From the NCBI GenBank assembly GCA_934792465.1, contig CAKVOK010000090.1, positions 1-6,991 on the forward strand: DNA of 6,991 nt, in the 5' to 3' direction. Every line of letters begins with the position of its first letter. Position 1 is the stretch's first letter. Positions 1 through 6,187 of this stretch are shown here, piece after piece. Under the pieces are notes generated by a model that was not told where the DNA came from, ran no database searches, and saw only the letters and a list, made by a program, of their open reading frames with translations. Position numbers and translations under genes: made by a program. Origin of the DNA: an uncultured Clostridia bacterium (GTDB lineage Bacteria; Bacillota; Clostridia; RUG12999).

Positions 1-1
1 A

Positions 2-655
2 ACGGTTGTAATGCCGGCAGGCGGAGGAACGTTCACGATAAACGGCAAGGAATATCCCTCGGAGGGCTATTACAGCTATGTTGACGGAGAATGTATGGTA
101 ACGCCGCTTTGGGCAGCGGAGGTTTTGGGGAAAAATTCACACTACGATTCCGCAAGCAATACGTTTTATATTACGGACAGGGAAACGGATATTCCGGAAA
201 GAGAGCTTGACGAACGTATACTTGTGTACAGTGCCGATTTTGACAGCGGCAACGACGGATTTAATCCCGGGCAGTATACGAGCGGTACTGTAGAAAACGG
301 TGTGTTCAAGCTGAAAACCATGAAAGGCGACCCGCAGTTCATCAATCATACAATAGGCGAAAAGGGTATCGACTGCGCCAATGCAAAGGTATTTGCTATT
401 AAAACCACGGTTGAAAAAGAATGTATGATAAAGGTGTATTTCAGCACTACGAAAAGTCCGGCGGTCGCAGAATACAATTCGTTTTATTTCTATGTTCCGG
501 TGTCGGCAGAGCCGCAGGTGTTCAGCATAGATGTTTCCGACCGGGCAAACTGGGAGGGAACGCTTACATATCTGCGTATCGATGCGGAATACGAAACGGA
601 AAACAGCTTCGATATAGACTGGATAAGGCTTTACGGGGATTTCCCCGAAGAATAA
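2..655 (+). CDS. Secreted protein, C-terminal fragment: copper-amine-oxidase-N-like domain plus beta-sandwich
   Basis: The reading frame is open from the left edge (first full codon at base 2), so this is the last 217 residues of a longer protein. An ATG at 11 lies inside the domain and has no ribosome-binding site, so it is not taken as the start. Residues about 8-60 resemble the copper amine oxidase N-terminal-like domain (TINGKEY, then VDGECMVTPLWAAEVLG, then a short Ile-Thr strand), a non-catalytic module common on Firmicutes surface proteins. Residues about 70-215 look like an all-beta, carbohydrate-binding-like module ending in FDIDWIRLYG. A closely similar ending occurs in the next gene. 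No catalytic domain, LPXTG anchor or SLH repeat is visible in this part. The stop is 52 bases before the next gene, with no terminator between. Secretion is inferred from the domain types, since the N-terminus is outside the window. Confidence 0.8.
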   Translation, partial: TVVMPAGGGTFTINGKEYPSEGYYSYVDGECMVTPLWAAEVLGKNSHYDSASNTFYITDRETDIPERELDERILVYSADFDSGNDGFNPGQYTSGTVENGVFKLKTMKGDPQFINHTIGEKGIDCANAKVFAIKTTVEKECMIKVYFSTTKSPAVAEYNSFYFYVPVSAEPQVFSIDVSDRANWEGTLTYLRIDAEYETENSFDIDWIRLYGDFPEE

Positions 656-694
656 CAAAGAGGGCAAAAACATTAAAATAAATTTATTAAAAAC

Positions 695-700
695 GGAGGA
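695..700 (+). promoter_or_regulatory. Ribosome-binding site that decides the start at 708
   Basis: GGAGGA lies 7 bases before the ATG at 708, a near-ideal distance. Another ATG at 701 directly abuts it, is too close to be used, and opens only a short frame without recognisable protein character. The frame from 708 begins with a clear signal peptide, which settles the choice. Confidence 0.85.
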
Positions 701-707
701 ATGAAAA

Positions 708-2741
708 ATGTTCAAAAAAACAATCGGCAAGAAACTTATCGGCATATGCTGCGCTTTGGCAATGCTGATGTCGGGTATGGCGGTATCGGCAGAATCCGCC
801 GTAATCACAACAACACCGGAAGACGGTGCGACCGGAATAGGTTCGGAAACAACGGTTACCGTTGCAACGAACGGAGTCGAAATAGACTTCCGCAGCCTCG
901 GTGCGGATTCCGTAGCGGTAAGCGGCGGCAGTGCAGTGGTGGGAGAGATTTCCTATGACGAACTGAACGACCCTTATAAGTACAGCTTCTCTCTTTCGGG
1001 ACTCAGCCGGCAGACTACATATGCGGTTACTGTAAGAGTACCGATGTTAAGTGAGGAAACAGCTGAAAAAACATTCAGATTTACAACCACCTCAAGTTAC
1101 CGGGTTCTCGAAAGCACGGAATATGAGGGGTATGACTGGGAAGGTGGAGCAGGGGGACAAAACGCTCCTAATGTAAACTTTAACCGTGCCGAGGTTTGGT
1201 GGAGTATAGGCTGCAACAACACAAGCGTTCACAACGGTATTCTTACGATGGAAGCAAGTATAGAGTCTGTAGACGACAACGGTGCAATAATGGCACGCGG
1301 ATCGGCAGGCACAGTAACGGATATTTCAAGAGGTCTTTACACAAAAGATGTGAAAAGTATTCAGATGCGTGTACGTGTAACAGATGAAACAAGGATGAAG
1401 ATGTATTATGCGAGCAATGAATTTGATGGTTTTAGTGAGGGTGATGCAACCGGCAACTATACTATATTATCAACAGAGAGCGTACCTGCAGATGGCAAGT
1501 GGCATATAATAAACTTTACACCGACATCTGACGCATGGGTAAACAATCCGACAAAGGTGTTGCATCAAAGCTGGTTTGGCGCAACAGAGCGACCGGCATA
1601 TGTTGAGATTGATTGGATACGTTTTATGGGAGAAGGTACGGTAAAGACCGTTACAGACGAAAGCGGCACTCATGAGTTAAAGTATGGAGTCGGCGAATCT
1701 GTTATAAACCACGGCACAGATAAATGTGACATAACGTTTCCGAGTCTTATAAACTACTCATCGGAGAACATGAATATAGGGTTTATTGCGGGAAGTTATG
1801 TCAATGGTAAAATATCCGATATTAAGTTTGTAAGTAAGCCGGCAGCGGCAGGAAGAACAATTCCGTCTGACAGCATTACTCTTAATTCAGTTCCCGAAAA
1901 TGCAGAGGTAAAGATATTCATATGGGATATGAAAACGCTGAAACCTATTAGTTCAAAAGATTACTATGATGATGTGCTGCCGTCACAAGGGGGTGCCGTA
2001 GAACCGGATGACCCTGAAATCCAAGTGGAACCGGATGATACGGATTTTGAAGGCAAGAAGAAAGTTCTCATTATAGGCAACTCCTATACTCGTCACAATC
2101 CTGCCACTATCTTTATAAACGGTCAGACTGTTAAATGGAGAGGTAAGTGGGGAATGGCGGCAAGCGCACAGAGCAAAGACTATGTTCATCTGCTGAAAAG
2201 CTACGCAAAAGCTCAGAATGAAGATGTTGCGTTTATGATAAAGACAATTTATGAATATGAACATAATCCCAATATGTATCAGGATCAGCTTTCGATGCTT
2301 GATGAGCCGGCAGCTCTTAACGCAGATATAATCATTCTTGCAATCGGTACAAATATAGATGCCGACAAAAAAGATTATGTGGCAGATGCATATAGGGCTA
2401 TGATCGACAAGCTTGACCCGGATCACAATGCAACAATTATATGTGCAATGCTTCTCGGAGTAGCTGACAGCATTAAATACGAAATGTACAGGGTTGCAAA
2501 TGAAAAAGGCTGCGTATGGGTTGATCTTACGGATAAAAACACAGGCGAATATCTTGCGGTTGAACAGTACGGCGAGAACGGCGTAGGCTGGCACTACGGC
2601 GATAACGGAATGAAGATGGTTGCGGATAATATATGGAACGGCAGAGAATATCTTGCGGATTATATCAAGACAACCGGTGGCAGCGATGAAACAAATGTAA
2701 AATTTAAAGGACTTAAGGATTATATTTCAGCGGGGAATTAA
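708..2741 (+). CDS. Secreted multidomain protein with C-terminal SGNH/GDSL-like hydrolase domain
   Basis: A 677-residue exported protein. Residues 1-28 form a signal peptide (KK near the start, hydrophobic core, VSA cleavage site before Glu29). Residues about 30-130 resemble a Big_5/SbsA-type Ig-like domain (TTPEDGATGIG, ending in FRFTTTSS). Residues about 131-310 are a carbohydrate-binding-like beta-sandwich ending in EIDWIRFMGEG, like the C-terminus of the preceding gene. Residues about 316-416 form another beta module with VKIFIWDMKTLKPIS, a pattern seen in Firmicutes polysaccharide-degrading proteins. An acidic Pro/Asp linker (about 430-447) leads to an SGNH-like domain (about 450-655): VLIIGNSYT with Ser459 as candidate nucleophile, WGMAAS at 481-486, AIGTN with Asn549, and GWHYGDNGM with His629. 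Family members are often carbohydrate or acyl esterases, so glycan deacetylation is plausible but unproven. The usual Asp three residues before His is Val here. It has no cell-wall anchor and lies 16 bases before the binding-protein gene. Confidence 0.85.
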   Translation: MFKKTIGKKLIGICCALAMLMSGMAVSAESAVITTTPEDGATGIGSETTVTVATNGVEIDFRSLGADSVAVSGGSAVVGEISYDELNDPYKYSFSLSGLSRQTTYAVTVRVPMLSEETAEKTFRFTTTSSYRVLESTEYEGYDWEGGAGGQNAPNVNFNRAEVWWSIGCNNTSVHNGILTMEASIESVDDNGAIMARGSAGTVTDISRGLYTKDVKSIQMRVRVTDETRMKMYYASNEFDGFSEGDATGNYTILSTESVPADGKWHIINFTPTSDAWVNNPTKVLHQSWFGATERPAYVEIDWIRFMGEGTVKTVTDESGTHELKYGVGESVINHGTDKCDITFPSLINYSSENMNIGFIAGSYVNGKISDIKFVSKPAAAGRTIPSDSITLNSVPENAEVKIFIWDMKTLKPISSKDYYDDVLPSQGGAVEPDDPEIQVEPDDTDFEGKKKVLIIGNSYTRHNPATIFINGQTVKWRGKWGMAASAQSKDYVHLLKSYAKAQNEDVAFMIKTIYEYEHNPNMYQDQLSMLDEPAALNADIIILAIGTNIDADKKDYVADAYRAMIDKLDPDHNATIICAMLLGVADSIKYEMYRVANEKGCVWVDLTDKNTGEYLAVEQYGENGVGWHYGDNGMKMVADNIWNGREYLADYIKTTGGSDETNVKFKGLKDYISAGN

Positions 2742-2757
2742 AAGAAAGGTATAAGGT

Positions 2758-4227
2758 ATGAAAATCAAAAAAACAGTATCGGCACTGCTTGCAATATCCG
2801 TTGCGGCGTCAATGATTTCGGGCTGCGGAAAAGTAACGGACGACAAGGACAAAAATCCGCAGATAACATGGTATATGATGAAACCTATCGAGAATATGAA
2901 GTCGCAGCCGTTTGTAGAAGATGAGGTAAACAAGAAATTGCAGGATAAGGTCGGGGCAAGGCTTAAATTCAATCTTGTGGACAGCGGTTCTTGGGAAGAA
3001 AAAATGAATCTGATAATTTCTTCCGGGGAAAAATACGATATTAACATGGTTTTTGCCACGGGCACAACGTCGATTATGACAAATGCACGCAGAAACGCAT
3101 ACAGGGATATAGGCGAGCTGGTCGACAAATACGGCCCTGCCATAAAGAAAAAACTCGACCCTCGCGCATGGGACGCCTGCAAGGTGGACGGCAAAACATT
3201 GCTTGTGCCGTCGCAGGGCAAGTATGTAAGCGATATTTCGTATGTATTCAAAAAGGACTTGGTGGAGAAATACGGATTTGATTACAAGAGCGTTAAGAAT
3301 CTTGACGACCTTGAACCGTATCTCGAAACAATCAAGCAGAACGAACCGAATATAACTCCGCTGTATATAACGGCGGGAGCGGATATGCCGAGCCCTATTT
3401 ACGAGGATTATACGGGAACCGTGGTTTCGTCCGTTTTGTTTGATGAAAGGGCGGATAAGTTCGTTGACGAGCTGGACGTTATGTATGATGTATACAAAAC
3501 AAGATATAAGTATTATAACAAAGGCTATATTTCAAAGGACGCATTTACGAAGCAGGATTCCGCCGAGGGAAAAACAGGCAAATATGCCGTATTGAAAAGC
3601 ACGGGCGCATATACGGAGGACGGCAGCAAATCCTCTGCGTTCTACGGTTTCCCGTGTGTGGAGGTGCTTGTGGGAAAAAGCCTTATCGGAACGGATTCGT
3701 TCTTAAACGGCAACGCAATAAGCATTACCTCCGAAAATCCGGAAAAAGCCGTGCAGGTTTTGAATGCCGTATGGGAGGATCCGTATATTTCCAATACGAT
3801 AGCTTACGGCATAGAGGGCGTTGACTATACCGTTGTAAAGGACGGCAATGACGAGGAAAAATCGGTATTGCCGAACAGCGGAACGAATCAGAAATGGTGT
3901 ATGTGGCACAATTGGGTAGGCCCGTTGTTCGACCAGTGGGATTCCACATGGAATTCCCGTGAGGCGCTAAAGCAGATGGAGAACGACAACAAGAACGGAA
4001 AGCTCAGCAAATCCTTCGGATTTATTATGGACGTTTCGAAGTTTGATACCGAGATTGCAGCCATATCCGAAGCGGACGATGCCGCAAAAACGGTGCTGCG
4101 CATAGGCAACATGGACGATTTCGACAGCTACATGGATAAGCTGCGCAAAAAACGTGAGAAAGCAGGCATAAACACTCTGCTTGATGACATCAACAGACAG
4201 TATACGGAATGGAAGAAAAAACAATAA
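2758..4227 (+). CDS. ABC transporter sugar-binding lipoprotein, LplA/DUF3502 type
   Basis: A 489-residue extracellular solute-binding protein, the substrate-capturing part of a carbohydrate ABC importer. The N-terminus is a lipoprotein signal peptide: KIKK, a hydrophobic stretch, and the lipobox ISGC with Cys23 as the predicted lipidation site, so the mature protein is tethered to the outer face of the membrane. The start is supported by AGAAAGG at 2743-2749, 8 bases upstream. Family features include ITWYMM after the lipobox linker, WEEKMNLIISSGEKYDI near residue 80-95, and the C-terminal FGFIMDVSKFDTEIAAI followed by a basic, helical tail ending in EWKKKQ, matching the DUF3502 region of the LplA/YtcQ group. 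That group imports oligosaccharides, often plant or host glycan fragments. Two matching permease genes follow after a structured gap. The exact sugar cannot be read from the sequence. Confidence 0.93.
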   Translation: MKIKKTVSALLAISVAASMISGCGKVTDDKDKNPQITWYMMKPIENMKSQPFVEDEVNKKLQDKVGARLKFNLVDSGSWEEKMNLIISSGEKYDINMVFATGTTSIMTNARRNAYRDIGELVDKYGPAIKKKLDPRAWDACKVDGKTLLVPSQGKYVSDISYVFKKDLVEKYGFDYKSVKNLDDLEPYLETIKQNEPNITPLYITAGADMPSPIYEDYTGTVVSSVLFDERADKFVDELDVMYDVYKTRYKYYNKGYISKDAFTKQDSAEGKTGKYAVLKSTGAYTEDGSKSSAFYGFPCVEVLVGKSLIGTDSFLNGNAISITSENPEKAVQVLNAVWEDPYISNTIAYGIEGVDYTVVKDGNDEEKSVLPNSGTNQKWCMWHNWVGPLFDQWDSTWNSREALKQMENDNKNGKLSKSFGFIMDVSKFDTEIAAISEADDAAKTVLRIGNMDDFDSYMDKLRKKREKAGINTLLDDINRQYTEWKKKQ

Positions 4228-4231
4228 TTCG

Positions 4232-4256
4232 GGACTTTACACTTTTTTAAAAGTCC
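4232..4256 (+). other. Small hairpin just after the binding-protein stop codon
   Basis: GGACTTT (4232-4238) pairs perfectly with AAAGTCC (4250-4256) around an 11-base loop containing six T residues. It begins 5 bases after the stop codon. The T-run is in the loop and no T-run follows the stem, so it does not look like an intrinsic terminator. A smaller alternative, ACTTT with AAAGT inside the same stretch, is also possible. It may contribute to mRNA 3'-end stability or to the larger structure downstream. Confidence 0.5.
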
Positions 4257-4261
4257 ACGCA

Positions 4262-4297
4262 CGGAGCTGCGGCAGGAAGACTTTGCCGCAGCCTCCG
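4262..4297 (+). other. Strong 13-bp intergenic hairpin between binding-protein and permease genes
   Basis: The arm 4262-4274 pairs with 4284-4297 to give 13 base pairs, mostly G-C, with one bulged C at 4293 and a 9-base loop (GGAAGACTT, 4275-4283). The inner 9 pairs are uninterrupted. No T-run follows, so it is not a standard terminator. In sugar-transport operons, stem-loops after the binding-protein gene (E. coli malE-malF is the classic case) protect the upstream message and give more binding protein than permease. The position here fits such a role, which is inference. Its 3' arm is shared with a competing hairpin over the next ribosome-binding site. Confidence 0.65.
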
Positions 4298-4317
4298 ATA
4301 ACGGCGTCGGGGAGGCT
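4290..4317 (+). promoter_or_regulatory. Possible ribosome-binding-site-sequestering hairpin for the LplB-like permease gene
   Basis: AGCCTCC (4290-4296) is perfectly complementary to GGAGGCT (4311-4317), with a 14-base loop. The second arm includes the Shine-Dalgarno core GGGGAGG (4309-4315), which is 7 bases before the ATG at 4323. Pairing would hide the ribosome-binding site. The first arm overlaps the 3' arm of the 4262-4297 hairpin, so the two cannot form together. The upstream hairpin looks more stable, so the default state probably leaves the site open. No ligand-binding fold was recognised. Regulatory function is inferred from complementarity only. Confidence 0.4.
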
Positions 4318-4322
4318 AATTT

Positions 4323-5258
4323 ATGCTTAATACAAAAACAAGCGGCAGCAAGCAATTTTTTAAGGATTTTAAACAGAATATTCCGCTTACGTTGCTTGCG
4401 CTGCCTTCGATAATATTTATATTTATTTTTAATTATATTCCGCTTTACGGATTGGTTTTGCCGTTTAAAAATTTTAATGTTGTGGACGGCATTATTAAAA
4501 GTCCGTGGTGCGGACTGAAAAATTTCGATTTTCTTGTGAAAAGCGATACTATATTTAAGGCTATACGAAACACGGTGCTTTATAATGCGGCGTTTATCGT
4601 TATAGGTACGGCGGTTGCTATTGTTATAGCGCTGTTTCTGTATGAGCTTGGCAGAAAATCCGTGAAAACGTATCAGACAATGCTGCTCATACCGTATTTT
4701 ATGTCATGGGTTGTTGTGGCATATATTTTAAACGTGCTGCTTGATATGAAAAGCGGCGTTTTGAATTCAATACTCAAAATGTGCGGAAAAGAAGAAATTC
4801 TTTGGTATAACGAGGGAAAATACTGGCCGGCAATTCTTATAGTTGTTCAGGTTTGGAAAAACATGGGTTACAATGCAATTGTATATTTTGCGGCTTTGAT
4901 GGGAATAGATGCGAGTTATTTTGAGGCGGCGAAGCTGGACGGCGCAAACAAGTTTCAGCAGATGTGGTATATATCTCTGCCGCTTATAAAAGAAATTGTT
5001 ATAATAATGTTTATTCTGAATATCGGAAAGATTTTTTACGGAGATTTCGGATTGTTCTACAACGTAACGCTCAATTCGTCTTTGATTTACGATTATACGG
5101 ACGTTATAGATACATACGTATACAGGTCGCTTATCAACCTCGGAAACCTCGGTATGTCGGCGACAACGGGATTCTGCCAGTCCGTGATAGGCTTTATCCT
5201 TGTGCTTGCAACGAATCTTATCGTAAGAAAAATAGACAAATCAAGCGCATTGTTTTAA
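4323..5258 (+). CDS. lplB: Carbohydrate ABC transporter permease, LplB type
   Basis: A 311-residue inner-membrane subunit, one half of the transmembrane channel of a CUT1-type sugar importer. About six membrane segments are visible, near residues 22-45, 85-109, 118-140, 168-192, 222-240 and 284-303. The cytoplasmic EAA loop, which docks the ATPase, reads EAAKLDGA from Glu201, with the invariant Asp206-Gly207 and the later ISLP. The N-terminal pattern IPLYGLVLPFKNF and SPWCGLKNF is typical of the LplB group, as is LLIPYFMSWVVVAYIL. The length is normal. The start has a strong GGGGAGG site that may be hidden by a hairpin. The partner permease gene starts 13 bases after the stop. The family assignment is firm, but the gene symbol is by family resemblance and the substrate is not known. 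Confidence 0.94.
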   Translation: MLNTKTSGSKQFFKDFKQNIPLTLLALPSIIFIFIFNYIPLYGLVLPFKNFNVVDGIIKSPWCGLKNFDFLVKSDTIFKAIRNTVLYNAAFIVIGTAVAIVIALFLYELGRKSVKTYQTMLLIPYFMSWVVVAYILNVLLDMKSGVLNSILKMCGKEEILWYNEGKYWPAILIVVQVWKNMGYNAIVYFAALMGIDASYFEAAKLDGANKFQQMWYISLPLIKEIVIIMFILNIGKIFYGDFGLFYNVTLNSSLIYDYTDVIDTYVYRSLINLGNLGMSATTGFCQSVIGFILVLATNLIVRKIDKSSALF

Positions 5259-5271
5259 GGGGGCGGTATAG

Positions 5272-6165
5272 ATGAAGAAAAACAAAATAAAAGGGGAAAT
5301 ATCGGTAAAAATTATTTCTCATGCTGTACTGCTGGTTCTCGGACTTTCGTGTCTGCTTTCGATTTTGCTTGTAATAGGCGCATCCTTTCAGACACAGGCG
5401 GAAATAGTGCGCAGAGGCTATGCGCTTATTCCCGAAAAACCGTCGCTCGAAGCTTATATAACGGTTTTCAGAAACCCGTATCAGCTTTTCAAATCGTATT
5501 TCAATACGATTTACACAACGGTTGTCGGAACGGTTCTCGGTGTTGCAATCAGTGCTTCGGCAGGATACGTTATGTCGAGAAAGACGTATAAATACAGAAA
5601 TATATTTGCGTTTTACGTATTTTTCACCATGATGTTCAACGGCGGTCTTGTACCTATGTATATCATGATGACGAAATGGTTCAATCTGAAAAATACATAT
5701 CTTGCGCTCATACTTCCGCTTGTTGTAAACGGCTGGTATATAATGCTGATGAAAGGCTATTTCGCCGGAATACCGGACGCAGTCATAGAATCCGCCAGGA
5801 TAGACGGCGCAGGCGAGCTTTATACGTTTTTGAAAATTGTAATACCTATGTCAACGCCCGTTATAGCTTCAATATCGCTGTTTTACGTACTCGGCTGCTG
5901 GAACGACTGGTATCAGTCCTTGCTTTATACAACGGACAGCGAATATTATAAGCTGCAATATCTGCTCATGAACATGATACGCAGCGCGGAATTTTTGAAC
6001 AGCGACGTGGCGCAGAGCCTGGATATGGATAAGATTGCGGAAATACCTACAATGAACGTAAAAATGGCGATGTGCGTTCTGGCTGCGGGGCCTATCCTCT
6101 TTGTTTTCCCGTTTTTCCAGAAGTATTTCGTAAAGGGCATTGCGGTAGGCTCGGTAAAAGGATAA
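5272..6165 (+). CDS. ytcP: Carbohydrate ABC transporter permease, YtcP/LplC type
   Basis: A 297-residue membrane protein, the second channel subunit paired with the LplB-like one. Six membrane segments are likely, near residues 15-38, 82-101, 110-132, 142-163, 190-210 and 262-284. The EAA loop starts at Glu173 as ESARIDGA, with Asp178-Gly179, followed by VIPMSTPVIA. Group hallmarks are FNGGLVPMYIMM, LPLVVNGWYIMLMKGYF, GCWNDWY, and the C-terminus FFQKYFVKGIAVGSVKG, which is almost a signature of this subfamily. AAGGGGG at 5257-5263, overlapping the previous stop codon, is the ribosome-binding site, 8 bases before the ATG, so coupled translation with the upstream permease is likely. No ATPase gene follows in the window. 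Importers of this class commonly share an MsmK/MsmX-like ATPase encoded elsewhere. The symbol is given by family resemblance. Confidence 0.94.
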   Translation: MKKNKIKGEISVKIISHAVLLVLGLSCLLSILLVIGASFQTQAEIVRRGYALIPEKPSLEAYITVFRNPYQLFKSYFNTIYTTVVGTVLGVAISASAGYVMSRKTYKYRNIFAFYVFFTMMFNGGLVPMYIMMTKWFNLKNTYLALILPLVVNGWYIMLMKGYFAGIPDAVIESARIDGAGELYTFLKIVIPMSTPVIASISLFYVLGCWNDWYQSLLYTTDSEYYKLQYLLMNMIRSAEFLNSDVAQSLDMDKIAEIPTMNVKMAMCVLAAGPILFVFPFFQKYFVKGIAVGSVKG

Positions 6166-6187
6166 TGAAAAAGATTGGAGAAAATAT

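Noticed and set aside
11..13. ATG at 11 as the real start of the first gene
   Set aside because: The frame continues upstream to the window edge, there is no ribosome-binding site in the few bases before it, and the protein would start inside a domain without a signal peptide.
677..688. Perfect 12-base palindrome AATAAATTTATT between the first two genes
   Set aside because: It is entirely A/T in an AT-rich gap, would form a weak stem without a loop, and matches no operator I can name. Chance is a sufficient explanation.
656..707. Promoter for the SGNH protein gene in the 52-base gap
   Set aside because: The gap is AT-rich but I could not find a convincing -35 and -10 pair with proper spacing. 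An upstream promoter with read-through is simpler.
137..808. Long open frame on the minus strand (223 codons)
   Set aside because: It lies opposite two well-supported plus-strand genes, has no ribosome-binding site or recognisable domain, and its Cys/Arg/Phe-rich composition is that of an antisense shadow.
4232..4256. Intrinsic terminator after the binding-protein gene
   Set aside because: The run of T is in the loop rather than after the stem, and the following bases are GC-rich. The strong hairpin at 4262-4297 also lacks a T-run.
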